The position numbers and the translations under genes are program-made. Shown here one piece after another: positions 11,528 through 22,507 of a stretch of DNA of 64,000 bases (the first letter of the stretch is position 1; each line of letters begins with the position of its first letter). Source of the stretch: Owenia fusiformis (Eukaryota > Annelida > Polychaeta > Sabellida > Oweniidae); contig CAIIXF020000004.1 of the NCBI GenBank assembly GCA_903813345.2, forward strand, positions 7,585,525 to 7,649,524, read 5' to 3'. The notes below the pieces were generated by a model. The model saw only the letters and a list, made by a program, of their open reading frames with translations. It had not been told where the DNA came from and searched no databases.

Positions 11528-11690
11528 TTAGTCATCTTTTATATCATTTGCATCAAAATCCTCATTCATAGATCTGTCAACGTCTACTTCTGTCAAAGCA
11601 TCTGTTGCAATATTTATGTGAATATATGTCTATGAGATCATCAGGCGGAATGGGTTGGTCTGGCCAATTTGGCTCTATTTTGCCATCAAC
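11528..11690 (-). pseudogene. Coding-like relic inside the fold-back element
   Basis: Read on the minus strand, one frame gives EPNWPDQPIPPDDLIDIYS. After a frame change it gives NIATDALTEVDVDRSMNEDF, then acidic residues and TAA at 11528-11530. The proline-rich then acidic composition looks like the C-terminus of a protein, not random AT-rich DNA. It could be the remnant of the element's own protein or a captured host fragment. Confidence 0.4.
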
Positions 11691-11859
11691 AAGTTACCAC
11701 GTCACTTGTAATAAACAAACTAAGAGATAAATACAACTATTACACCCAATTAAAAATAGTGGAAATGCTTCTTAATGAATTCTAAAAACAATGAACAGTT
11801 GAAAAAAACCATCAGACATAAAAAAAGTTGAGAACAACAGCATGTATTACTCTGAGTGT

Positions 11860-12500
11860 AAAACATGTCCGTTGTGTTACCCAGTATATGGCATACATTC
11901 ATGGTTACGCGGTATTTGTGATACGGGTGAATATGCCATACTCACCTGCGGTATATGGCATATTCCGCAGGTGAGTATGCAATATTCCGTAGTGAATATG
12001 CGATACATTGATTTCAGTGAATACCCGATACTCACTTGCGGAATATGTCATACTCACTTGCGGAATATGCCATACACCACAGGTGAATATGACATATACT
12101 GCAGGTGAAAACGTGATACAGAAAGCCTTGATTTGATTGGTTGCGAGAATCGACTCTAAATGTAAAACTACGTTGGATTACCAATATAGTTAGTGCGTCG
12201 AGTACTAATATATGAATCCTGGATTGATTGAGTAAGTTTATTACGCGAGATTGGTGACTGATACTTCTGCTTAGTTAATATATTCGATACACAGTACTGT
12301 TGATTCAGTATTCACTATAATAATTTATAACGTTTTACTTGTTCGTTCAATCGATGCAATTGACAATTGCGCACTTCTGTATCATGTTCTCATTGGTTAG
12401 TGTGTATGCCATATACCGCAGGTGAATCTGTCATACACCGCAAGTGAATATGCCATATTCGTTGCGGAATATGACATATATTTGTATCGTGCGGAATGTC
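11860..12500. repeat. Nested fold-back with GGTGAATATGCCATA-type short repeats
   Basis: The left part has repeated ATATGCCATACTCACCTGCGG words, and the right part (12400-12480) has the complementary CATATACCGCAGGTGAAT. A third block of the same family lies at 22830-22960, next to the same GACAATTGCRYACTTCYGTATCA sequence. Confidence 0.65.
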
Positions 12501-14170
12501 AAAGGTTACATGAGTCTTAGATTTTTTCGAAAATGTACTACTCTTTTAACAAATGATTTCTGTTACCATAGCAACCAAATTACCAACATTGAGGCACTTG
12601 TTATACTGGTAGGACATGTAAACGGATGATTACCCGTAAATATCAAGATGATAGATTGAATATTCTAGGAATTATACATGGCTTTCATAGTACCCCCTTA
12701 ATGTGCACTTTTTAACAAATTATTTCTGTTACCAGAGCAACCAATTGACCAACATTGATGGCACTTGTCATACTGGTAGGACATGATAAGCAGATGATTA
12801 CCTGTAAATATCAAGATGATTGATTAAATATTCTGGGAATTATACATAGTACCCCCTTGATGTGCAATTTTTAAGAAATGATTTCTGTTATCATAGCAAC
12901 CAATTGACCAACATTGATGGCACTTGTCATACTGGTGAGACATGATAAGCAGATGATTACCCATAAATATCAAGATGATTAATTGAATATTCCAGGAATT
13001 ATACATAGTATCTCCTTAATGTGTACTTTTTAATAAATTATTTCTGTTACCATAGCTACCAAGTGTTAAACATTAATGAAACTTGTCATAGTGGTAGTGC
13101 ATTATAAGTAGATGATTACCTGTAAATATCAAGATGAATGGCTATATATTCTAGGAATTATAGATGGCTTTCATTGTACCCCCCTTAAAATAATACCAAT
13201 GGGGTATAAATCTGTTTACCATAGTAACCAGTTATCCAACACTGATGAAATTTTCCATGATAGTCAAACATAATGATGTGAATAATATCTGTTAATTTCA
13301 GGACAAATGGTTACTTATTTTCTTCAAAAAGTTGAACACAAATAAAGAATTCTTTGGAAAAGTGCCACATCCCCTTTCTGAATTTACATGCATTGCCATA
13401 TAATCATCAGCAATAGATTCCACTGTGTGGATAAGATAAAACAGCAGTTGATTTAATATTATCAAATATACTTTGAATAAGTTTTCTAAAATGGTTTCAT
13501 GGTGATTCCTTCCAATTTCATGAAAATAATATGTGTTTTGTCCCATGGGGTATCTTACATTTTGACGAAAATGTGTACTTTTTAACATATGATCTCCATT
13601 TCCATAGCAACCAGTTAATCAACTTTAATGAAACTTGTCATAATGGTAGGACATGATAAGTACATGATTACCTGGAAAAATCAAGATGATTGGCTCTATA
13701 TTCTAGGAATGATATATGGCTTTCCAAGTACCCCCCTTAAAATTACACAAGGGGGGTATAAATCTGAATATTTCCAAAACGCTGAAAAACTAGACACCAA
13801 TGATTTCAGAATCAATGTATATTAATAAACCACAAATAACCTATATGAAGAGAAATTTGCTACTTTTCAAAACCACTTTTACACCACGCTCATCCAGTAT
13901 ATAGAGATGGGCCTACAAACAACATAAAAAACAACATACCGTGGTTGATTGAATTCCTCAGTGACATGATTGTAGGCTACTGCACTGTTTTGGCTGATAT
14001 AACTAAAACAAAATATTTGGAATATCACTACTTTGATTTTTATTTTATAAACTTTGCAGAGGAAATGACAATGTTAGTGTTTTAGCATTTTCCACATACA
14101 GGTTGCTATAGAAACCCTGCATATTCTATCAAAAATAATGCATAGATTAACAAGACATTAACATGCACAA

Positions 14171-14283
14171 TGTCACCACCTGCCATCTGTTACAGATACT
14201 GACCCCAAAACTCCAACTGCCAAACACAGTCCACAAAAAATTAGAGACTCTAACAATATGTCACCACTTCAGGCGGTGACATA
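14171..14283. mobile_element. Small MITE with ATGTCACC ends
   Basis: Starts ATGTCACCACC and ends GGTGACAT. It contains AACTCCAACTGCCAAACAC-like text shared with 15028-15179. A minimal 24-bp version (ATGTCACCACTTTATGGTGACAT) is at 18428-18451. Confidence 0.5.
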
Positions 14284-14506
14284 CAAAATATATTATGGTA
14301 TATGAGTGTGAAAGGAATACTGTAAACCAAGATAACTTTGAAATATTCAATTGGAAGTGATTCTATGAATTTCCAGCTATTGAGAACAAAATAAAGGTTA
14401 CAACACTTTAATATGGCACAATTTTAATTAATTTCCAAGGTTTACAGTATAAAAAATTGACAAAATGGATATAGGAGGGATAACAGTAATGTATAATAGT
14501 AAGGTA

Positions 14507-14690
14507 CAGGCCCGTAGCCAGGATTTGACAAAGGGGGGTTCACATTTTGAGAAATTCCAGGAGGGGTTCACTTTTGACAACATTAGCCCAAAAGTGGCCA
14601 AAATCCCTTGAAGTGCTCAAAATGGTGAAAGACTGCATGATTTTGAATGAATTTTGCTCGAGCCCCCATACACCCTGGCTACAGGCCTGA
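14507..14690. mobile_element. MITE of the CAGGCCCGTAGCCAGG family
   Basis: The left end CAGGCCCGTAGCCAGG faces an imperfect right end CCCTGGCTACAGGCCTG. GGTA flanks both sides (14503-14506 and 14691-14694). The body carries AAATCMCTTGAAGTGCTCA, shared with the copies at 18463, 41061 and 60900. Confidence 0.8.
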
Positions 14691-15027
14691 GGTATAACAG
14701 CAAGGTTTACTGTGAGGTAGAACAGTAAGGTATAACAGCAAGGTGTACATGTAAAACAATAACAAAAGCCACTGGAAGCTTTGGTAGAATGAACACTGGT
14801 TTCTCTGTTATGTAAGCCAACATTAATTAATTAATTGTGAGATTACATTGGTTTGTGCATTATGTACGCAGACACAAAATTCATAATAAATATGGGCTTA
14901 TGGTCAGTAACTCCAAAGAAAACATAGAATAAGATTTCAGAATAACAATCAAACAACATAGTTCCTACACTGGAAAGGTAAGTTAGGTCATTATAGGGGT
15001 GAGAATAGAAGGGCATTGACATGCAAA

Positions 15028-15179
15028 ATGTCACCATGTACCATTTTACAGACACCAACTGCCAAATGCCAAACACCAACAGCCAAACACCTACGATGAA
15101 TACCAACCACAGGACCTGCTGAACATCGTCCACAAAAAAGACTATAACAATATGTCACCATTTGCAGTGATGGTGACAT
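15028..15179. mobile_element. MITE with ATGTCACC ends, second copy
   Basis: ATGTCACCATG on the left and TGATGGTGACAT on the right, with an inner AACTGCCAAATGCCAAAC tract. It is related to 14171-14283. Confidence 0.5.
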
Positions 15180-15950
15180 TAAAAGTCAATAAGAAAACGG
15201 TGGTCAGTTAGACTACAACAAAATTCAGAGAATTAGCATATCAAAAAATATAGTACTTTTTATGAACTACATGAAAAATAAATGAAATCAGTTCTAATGT
15301 AAGTGTTATATATACATATTTATCAAACGTTTTACATTACATTTTTGTCACATTCACAGCCAAAGGGCATCACCTTGCTCCCAAAGTGACATCACTTTAT
15401 ACAATTAATCATATTTAAGAGAGAATCAGAGATAGCGAGCAGGCTAAACAAAAAATTGTTTCAATTTTACAATATTTTTGGCTCATGTCATTCCTTGTCA
15501 TGTCTATTTTCTAAAAATCACAAAAGTGCATACTTTATTCAAGGAAAACGAAAGATTTTTACAATAATGTATTATTTTCTATAAGAATGGTTACCATTCT
15601 TATTATTTGGGAGAATTTAAACATATTTCACCCATTTTTGCACTTTGAATGATTAATAACTTCACCAATTTATAACATATTGTGAATCTTTTGGGAGATA
15701 TTGTATTTGATATTGTAAGAAATAGATTGGTAGGTCAATTATGCACGTTGCTTGTAATTTTGTCACCCCCTATAGATCAGATTCTACCTTTAAGCCATAC
15801 CACCCCACAACAAATACATGAAAACAATGTGAGAATCAAACACAAATGAAATGTCACTCTAATTTGGCATGTTATAATGATTTTAATTTAGATTTTATAA
15901 AATTAATTACTTTGTTTTTAATAAAAGCATCTACTGCCCCCTACTTACAG
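15180..15950. other. AT-rich intronic sequence
   Basis: I see no gene or clear repeat here. Confidence 0.4.
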
Positions 15951-16092
15951 TAGCACCTGTGTAAGTGGAACACCTATGGTACCTCTAAAGTGTTCTACTT
16001 GGGAGGTGTTCATTTAACATTTAGACAGTTGGTCTTGGGCCTCTGAAAAGTGTTATACTTCTAGAGGTGTTCCAATTTACAGGATTCACGGT
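15951..16092. repeat. Degenerate fold-back
   Basis: GTAAGTGGAACACCTATGG and AGTGTTCTACTTGGGAGGTG on the left are partly complementary to CTTCTAGAGGTGTTCCAATT on the right. Confidence 0.45.
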
Positions 16093-16195
16093 ACAATTTT
16101 ATACCCTTTCATTGGTATGTATGTTTTTTGGGAGGAGCGGGGTTTTGCACAAGGGCTTATGATAATCAAAAGTTTATGATGATCACATATAATAA

Positions 16196-16460
16196 GTTAT
16201 TGAATGATTTGAAGTGCAATACAGAATGTATTCTGCTCCAGAAATTCCGTATTGGAAAGAGACGAAGTCGAGTGCCAATACAGAATATCGAGACAGAATA
16301 TATCCTGTATTGCACTTCAAATCATTCAATAACGTTTTTATCGTGTGATCCTCTGTATTGCTACTGAGATTGTCCCCTCCGTACCAATATTTACTGTATT
16401 GCGACGGAGATGATCAATGGGGACAATCTCAGTAGCAATACAGATTGGTACAGCACAAGA
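16196..16460. repeat. Double-hairpin dispersed element
   Basis: Two palindromes lie in a row. Hairpin 1 (16196-16333) has arms GTTATTGAATGATTTGAAG / CTTCAAATCATTCAATAAC. Hairpin 2 has 25-bp perfect arms at 16353-16377 and 16419-16443 (CTGTATTGCTACTGAGATTG and its complement). A copy lacking the left arm of hairpin 1 is at 6797-7003. Confidence 0.75.
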
Positions 16461-17870
16461 ACTGACCAATCAGAGGGCTTCATTTAACAGATCATACGAT
16501 AAATATATATACCACCATTTGATCAGAATGACATTTTATTTATCAAGGATGACCAAGGATGAAAAAAGTGACAAATTACAGTGCACATATTTTTTTTTAA
16601 AATTTATATACATGTATATCAATTTATTTCGTTGAATGTGCTTTTATTGAATGACCATAAAAATACTTTTCATTTTGATTAGGTAACATACTTTTGATCG
16701 GCCTAATCTGATTGGTACCATTCATATTTAAATAAGTTGGTCATAGAATAGTAGATCAAACCAGCAGCTGGCAGTTGAATTTGTGAATGCAACTTCCTTG
16801 AAGATGCGAAATTAAACTATTAAAAAAAATGTAGATAAATATGTGAACTGTTATTTAACACCTCTTGTGATGATAATACATAAAGCCACTGGCCAATAGG
16901 AAACAGACAAATATTCAGTGCGGTCCTGTTACAATATTCAGTGCGGAGCTACCACTACCTGTAGCAGTTGTCAATTGTCAATCTACGTGGACGTGGAATT
17001 ACGGCTCTCCTAATTGTGCTAGATGGTCGAGAAATGTCAAAATGAGGCTATGATGTCATATGAAAATGGAATGCATGGTATAATACAGTAAATCCTATAT
17101 CGGGGTTGAAAAGGGTATTTTTGAAATAAAAATATTTTTGTCTTTGGTCTAAAAAAATGTATCTACAGCTAGCTTCCACTTCAATTCACAAAGAAAAAAA
17201 AACTACTCAAGAAAAGAAGAATATCAATTTGACTGATAAACCTAATGAATCAATCCTGAATCTTCAACAAATCATCCCTCTAGGATCACCATAAAATGTT
17301 ATAAAACACATTTTCCCGAAATCCCCATTTTTCATTTCTGCATTCATAAATATAAAAGTGCAACAGATTATAAATCTCCATTATCATTCACACTTTCAAT
17401 TCATTAAGGTGTAAAATACATTTTCTACAAGTTATAATATAACAGGGAGGGGGGGGGTCTAAAAACAGGGTTTACTGTTTATCAGTGTTAGTGCATATAT
17501 CTATACAGAATTACAGTGTTAGTTGAACAGCATGCATGAATGATACATGCTTGATTCTATAGATGGTCCTCAATATACAGGGTATCCACGCTAAAATAAT
17601 GTTATATTTTTTCCCAATGTAAAGGGTGTCCAATAAACTATGAGAAAAACATTTCATTCATTTTTCAACTTATCTTCAAATTATTATATTGAAATACATT
17701 TACCAATAATATTTTACACCTAAAATTTCTCAGATATTTTTGAACACCCATATCAATAAAAATCCCATTTAAGGAATGAAATCACATAACTGAATCACAA
17801 CTTCAAAAGTACATGTAGATTAAATTCTCAAATCCACCGACCACCCCTGTTTATAAACTGTAGAATTTAC
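16461..17870. other. Intronic sequence without recognised gene
   Basis: Contains a small direct repeat (ATATTCAGTGCGG near 16910 and 16935) and a poly-G run near 17445-17458. I cannot support a gene here. Confidence 0.4.
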
Positions 17871-18040
17871 CTGTTACTTTCAGGTTTATTTCTGGCTTCT
17901 TCACGCTGTCTTTCAATCAAGGCCTTCTGTTCTTCTTGTACTTTATATGCCACACATCGTTGACGTTCAACTTCTTCATTTTGAACTTTTTGTTCTTCAG
18001 GGGTCTTATACGAGGGTCTCCTTTGACGCTCTGTCTCATC
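17871..18040 (-). CDS. Probable internal exon, charged coiled-coil-like protein
   Basis: On the minus strand, TTTTTATGTAG precedes a 170-bp open stretch that ends AACAG followed by GTAAAT, a plausible acceptor and donor. It encodes 56 residues, beginning DETERQRRPSYKTPEEQKV and later YKVQEEQKALIERQREEAR. The Glu/Gln/Arg/Lys-rich composition with scattered hydrophobics suggests an alpha-helical coiled coil. It has no stop in this frame and no start of its own. It lies inside VWA8 intron 8 on the opposite strand, and the partner exons were not found. It might belong to the gene whose TIR exon is at 1-682, but nothing proves that. Confidence 0.55.
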
Positions 18041-18462
18041 CTACATAAAAAGGACAGAAAATATGGATATGTACATATATATTAAATAGATTACATAAAT
18101 TAAACAGGAACTTTAATATCAAAACAAGTCTCCTAGTCTCTGATTCTCTCCTTATGCTCAAAACTCTCATGACTCCCATGACTCTCATGACTTCCATGAC
18201 TTCATTAGTGTTTCGTCACACCTTGAAGATTACTATTCTTTTACAGGATTGTTATGTAAAGATAAACAGGGGGTCATTAAAAAGAACCTCGTAAAATTAT
18301 GAATTCGTAAATCAATTACTGTTACCATGGATATAATAATGTCACAGTTAGAGAACAATGGACTTTACGAATTCTTTACTTTACGAAGTTTCTGTTAATG
18401 GCCCCCAGGCTCATGAAAAACAACATAATGTCACCACTTTATGGTGACATAATAATCAGAGA

Positions 18463-18630
18463 AGGCCTGTAGCCAGGATTTGCCAAGGGGGTTCACTTTT
18501 TAAAAGAATCCTGGGGGGTCACTTTTGACAACTATGGCCCAAAAATGGCTAAAATCACTTGAAGTGCTCAGAATGATGAAAAACTGCATGATTTTGAAAG
18601 AATTTATGCTGCCCAGGGGGGGGGGTGTTA
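18463..18630. mobile_element. Truncated MITE of the CAGGCCCGTAGCCAGG family
   Basis: AGGCCTGTAGCCAGGATTTG starts the copy and the shared ATCACTTGAAGTGCTCA body follows. It stops in a poly-G run near 18616-18626 and the right end is missing. Confidence 0.65.
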
Positions 18631-18835
18631 TTCAAACCCATGAAGTCTCCTAGCAAAGCACTGAGAGTCCATCACTACTGCTGTTTCTAGCAAGAAATAT
18701 AGTTGTCAAGAGACCAATTTTTATTTACATTTTGGTCCCATTTATTCATATTCTAATTATTTTAATTCTAACATATCTATTAATTCTTGTTAAGTCTCCC
18801 AAGTATGCTACTACTATTTTCACATGTTCATTGAC

Positions 18836-19128
18836 CTTCCAGTGTTCATTCTAATCCAGTGTTCATTTTGATCCAGTGTTCATTGATCATCCAGTGTTCA
18901 TTGACAATCTAGTGTTCATTGACTGTGTTCATTGACCATCCAGTGTTCATTGATCATTTAGTGTTCATCGATCATCTAATGTTCATTGACAATCCAGTGT
19001 TCATTGATCATTTAGTGCTCATCGATCATCTAATGTTCATTGACAATCTAGTGTTCATTGATCATCCAGTGTTCATTGACAATCCAGTGTTCATTAATCA
19101 TCAAGTGTTCATTGACCATCCAGTGTTG
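18836..19128. repeat. 18-bp minisatellite overlapping the sulfotransferase stop codon
   Basis: About 16 copies of AGTGTTCATTGAYCATCC-like units. 18 bp is a multiple of three, so a repetitive + strand ORF (VFIDHP repeated) appears at 18919-19197 and is an artefact. The minus-strand sulfotransferase ends inside the last unit. Confidence 0.85.
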
Positions 19129-20410
19129 GTGGATATTTACAGGTCCTTTGAGCCAATGATACATTATAAATACCACTTTTTGTCATTCTTGATCTGACAA
19201 AATGCTCAAGGTGCAATATATCTGCATTATAAAGTTCACATCGCTGTGTTTCCAGCCTAACATTTAATTCAAGTTTAGAATCATATGTCCCAATAGTTTT
19301 GCCAATGGCATGGCAGAATTCTTTTACAGTCCTAGCCAGTTCTTGTAGTTTGGCGACATCTTCAGACATCCTATCAAAACCATATTGTTCGACTTTCCTC
19401 CAAAATGTCTTGTTAAAATGATCATACAGTATTTTATCTCCAGCGTTCCATTCTAGAATATTTTGTTTTTGTTGTGTTGTTAGCTCAGGTCCTTTATCAC
19501 GAGACACATATGAGGATTTTAGTGGAATCAAATCACGCAAATCGCAGTTAAGACTATTTCGTAACAAAATCAAACTCTCATCAAAATGTTCGACAAGCAT
19601 CACTAAATCAAAGTCAGATTCGAACTGTTTCAATGAATCTCGAACGAAGTCTAGATTTTTAGTCTGGTGGTCAGTCAATCCAAAATTATACAATTGCGGA
19701 TTCCTCGCAGGTACGCCATCTGCAGGACTGATAGTCAACTCTGGCATGTCTTTTATCCTATCCACGAAATATATAAACTTATCTCGAACAGGTGCGTTAT
19801 CCGGAAGTAAAATATGTTTCTTATACTTTTCGTATACTCTGAAAAAGCTGAATAAAGACTTAAAGTGTGTAATTGGGTCACGAAGTATGGCCACAAATGG
19901 GGTACCAGGCATCATAATTTGCTTAACGTCTATACTGTATCGAGTATGTTGTGCAATCAGGTCATAGTGTGTTAAACCTGTCGATAATGGCATTATATGT
20001 TCAGATTTCAAAGGTTCGGGAATTCCCATGATTTGTCGATTTTTTGGATGCGAACATGGCATGCCTATGGTCATGTTGTAGAGAAGTCCATAACGCAACA
20101 GAATAGTCTGTAGGGTTGTACTTCCGCATTTATGCACTTTCAGAAAGTAAACCCCTTTTGGTTTGCCAGTAAGTTTGCCACTATGTTTGCCAATGGGTTG
20201 AACAGTCACTTTGCCGGTAGATTCACTTTGATATTTCAACTGTACAATAGATTCACTTTGATATTTCAACTGTACAATCCTATCTCTTTCATCCATTTGA
20301 TATATCTTCATTTTGTGGGAGTAGCTGTAAATCACCCAAACATATCTGCTGAGTATTACATATAATCCAACCATTAATAAAACAAAGAGTATTGCCCTTT
20401 TCCGTTGCAT
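19109..20410 (-). CDS. Galactose-3-O-sulfotransferase-like enzyme (Gal3ST family), intronless
   Basis: A 433-codon intact ORF. Members of this family move sulfate from PAPS to the 3-OH of galactose on glycolipids or glycans in the Golgi. A short cytosolic MQRKR is followed by a membrane anchor (residues ~6-28) and a stem, the type II layout. The PAPS 5'-phosphosulfate loop is VHKCGSTTLQTI (~92-103), and the 3'-phosphate segment is VAILRDPITHFKSLFSFF (~173-190). N-glycosylation sequons occur near residues 112 (NMT), 338 (NKT) and 422 (NVS). Length is within the usual 400-490. Odd points: a 10-residue duplication (IVQLKYQSES twice, ~45-64) in the stem, and a C-terminus (TLDGQ) encoded by the flanking minisatellite. 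It lies in VWA8 intron 8, antisense. Intact single-exon structure fits a retrogene or an intronless paralogue. Confidence 0.85.
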   Translation of the reverse strand: MQRKRAILFVLLMVGLYVILSRYVWVIYSYSHKMKIYQMDERDRIVQLKYQSESIVQLKYQSESTGKVTVQPIGKHSGKLTGKPKGVYFLKVHKCGSTTLQTILLRYGLLYNMTIGMPCSHPKNRQIMGIPEPLKSEHIMPLSTGLTHYDLIAQHTRYSIDVKQIMMPGTPFVAILRDPITHFKSLFSFFRVYEKYKKHILLPDNAPVRDKFIYFVDRIKDMPELTISPADGVPARNPQLYNFGLTDHQTKNLDFVRDSLKQFESDFDLVMLVEHFDESLILLRNSLNCDLRDLIPLKSSYVSRDKGPELTTQQKQNILEWNAGDKILYDHFNKTFWRKVEQYGFDRMSEDVAKLQELARTVKEFCHAIGKTIGTYDSKLELNVRLETQRCELYNADILHLEHFVRSRMTKSGIYNVSLAQRTCKYPPTLDGQ

Positions 20411-21139
20411 TTTATAAGCATAACAGGTGCTGTACTAGGACCAGAGTCTACTCTTAGTTATTTTAAATTCCTGATGAATTCAATGCTACTAATTTCCAAT
20501 AAGTACGACTTATATATGTCCATTTTCGTTGCATTTTATTTAGTATAGCTAGTCTATGGAGCTTCCCAAATGAGCAGGTAGCTTATTGCAACCTTTTGCT
20601 GAGAGCTCTAACTTTAGTTCTAGGAATCTGTTGACATCAAAAACAAATAGGTCTAGTCGTTAGTCCCATGTGTTTTCTTAAGCTGTCACTAATCCACCTA
20701 TCATCACTAATTTTCCCAAATTATGAGCCAATTTTCATAAAAAAGGCAGGCCTGCCTTTTTAGTATTTTGCATGCAAAGATAAATTGTACTTTTAAACAT
20801 GATTTAAACTTCAAAACAGAAAATTCATTCGTCTCTCCCTTTATACTTGATATCAATATTTTATTCACTGTAAACCTAAGCTGGCAGTTCCGCTTGTCAA
20901 GCTTGTTTTGATTAATTAGCCTTGTTTCCAGTTCTTAGCTTTGTTTACTAGTAGGTCAAACAGTCTTCCACTGTAGAAAATTAATGCTAAAGTCACTCTT
21001 GGTTAATTAAACCGCAATCACTTTTCATGTTATTACTCGTTTAAACTTACTTAGAAACTTTAACTTTTGCAATAACTAACAAGGCACAGGACGTGAACGA
21101 GATCACACCATCAAATAGGCAGACACTATGAACCAGGAA
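20411..21139. other. Upstream region of the sulfotransferase
   Basis: AT-rich and non-coding. It presumably holds the promoter of the minus-strand sulfotransferase. I see no convincing TATA or initiator. Confidence 0.4.
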
Positions 21140-22160
21140 AACTGTTCTCCTATTACGTTTACAAATTTCAAGAACAAGAAAACAAGATGGCCGCCCAAAA
21201 GTCAATCAGCTCTAGTACTTGATATCCTCTATCATTTGTGTAAATGTGAAGGAAATCCGATGAGCGGTTTTCCTGAAATGGCGATGACAAGATTTTTCGA
21301 AAAAACTTCAAAATGGCCACCAGAAAACAAGATGGCCACCCAAAAGTTAATCAGCTCTAGTACTTGATATCCTCTATCATGTGTGTAAATTTGAAGGAAA
21401 TCCGATGAGCGGATTTTCTGAAATGGCGATGACAAGATTTTTCGAAAAACCTTCAAAATGGCCACCAGAAAACGAGATGGCCGCCCAAAAGTTAATGAGC
21501 TGTAGTACTTGATATCCTCTATCATGTGTGTAAATTTGAAGGAAATCCGATGAGCGGATTTTCTAAAATGGCGATGACAAGATTTTTCGAAAAAAACCTT
21601 CAAAATGGCCACCAGAAAACAAGATGGCCGCCCAAAAGTTAATCAGCTCTAGAACTTGATATCCTCTATCATTTGTGTAAATTTGAAGGAAATCCGATGA
21701 GTGGTTTTCCTGAAATGGCGATGACAAGATTTTTCAAAAAAACTTCAAAATGGCCACCAGAAAACAAGATGGCCGCCCAAAAGTTAATCAGCTCTAGTAC
21801 TTGATATCCTCTATCATGTGTGTAAATTTGAAGGAAATCCGATGAGCGGATTTTCTGAAATGGCGATGACAAGATTTTTCGAAAAATCTTCAAAATGGCT
21901 GCCAGAAAACAAGATGGCCACCCAAAAGTTAATCAGCTCTAGTACTTGATATCCTCTATCATTTGTGTAAATTTGAAGGAAATCCAATGAGCGGTTTTCC
22001 TGAAATGGCGATGACAAGATTTTTCGAAAAACCTTCAAAATGGCCGCCAGAAAACAAGATGGCCACCCAAAAGTTAATCAGCTCTAGTACTTCATATGCT
22101 CTATCATCTCTGCGAATTTGGAGAAAATCTGATGAGCAGTTTTCCTTAAACGGCGATGAC
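21140..22160. repeat. ~145-bp tandem array (7 copies)
   Basis: Each unit contains CAAGATGGCCGCC or CAAGATGGCCACC, then CTAGTACTTGATATCCTCTA, then GAAATGGCGATGACAAG. The spacing is 144-147 bp. The minus-strand ORFs of 67-126 residues here (repeats of AISGKPLIGFPSNLHK) are by-products of the array. Confidence 0.9.
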
Positions 22161-22171
22161 AAAAAGCGGGA

Positions 22172-22228
22172 CGATCACGATCACGACCACGATCACGATC
22201 ACGATCACGACCACGATCACGACCAGTA
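22172..22228. repeat. GATCAC/GACCAC hexamer microsatellite
   Basis: An alternating CGATCACGACCA pattern directly follows the last 145-bp unit. It encodes Asp-His repeats in one + strand frame, with no sign of a real gene. Confidence 0.85.
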
Positions 22229-22507
22229 TGACGACTATATCCCACCGATGGTGTGATAAAAAGAATGATGCAATTAGTAATTCATAGATGTAAAAAAAGT
22301 TTACAAATTCCAATCATAATCAACCGAATTCTAACACATTCCATTGTATCTATCTTTTGAAAATGAAACCCTAGTACATAAATAAAATTCTAATTTTAGT
22401 ACACCACTGTTCCACAACTTGATGACTCTAACTGCAGTTAGCTTCATTCAAGATGGTTGCCGAGATCATTTCGTTTTCGATAAACCTCCGATTTCGGCTA
22501 AAATAAG

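Larger units (their letters stand above)
10100..13899. mobile_element. 3.8-kb fold-back element with internally repetitive arms
   Basis: The ends are exact inverted copies (TACTGGATGAGCGTGGTG...). The arms stay complementary for about 1.3 kb each: 10240-10260 TATACCCCCC matches 13740-13760, and ORF-like text at 10410-10643 mirrors 13298-13588. Each arm contains several diverged ~180-bp units sharing AAAGCCAT, TCATCTTGATATTTAC and GTTGCTATGG. TAT flanks both sides (10097-10099 and 13900-13902), a candidate 3-bp target duplication. The centre (11460-12440) holds a coding-like relic and a second fold-back. No transposase is recognised. Confidence 0.8.

Noticed and set aside
18919-19197. 92-residue ORF of VFIDHP repeats
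   Set aside because: A by-product of the 18-bp minisatellite; no protein features.
21128-22256. Several ORFs of 67-126 residues on both strands
   Set aside because: They are generated by the 145-bp array and the GATCAC microsatellite.
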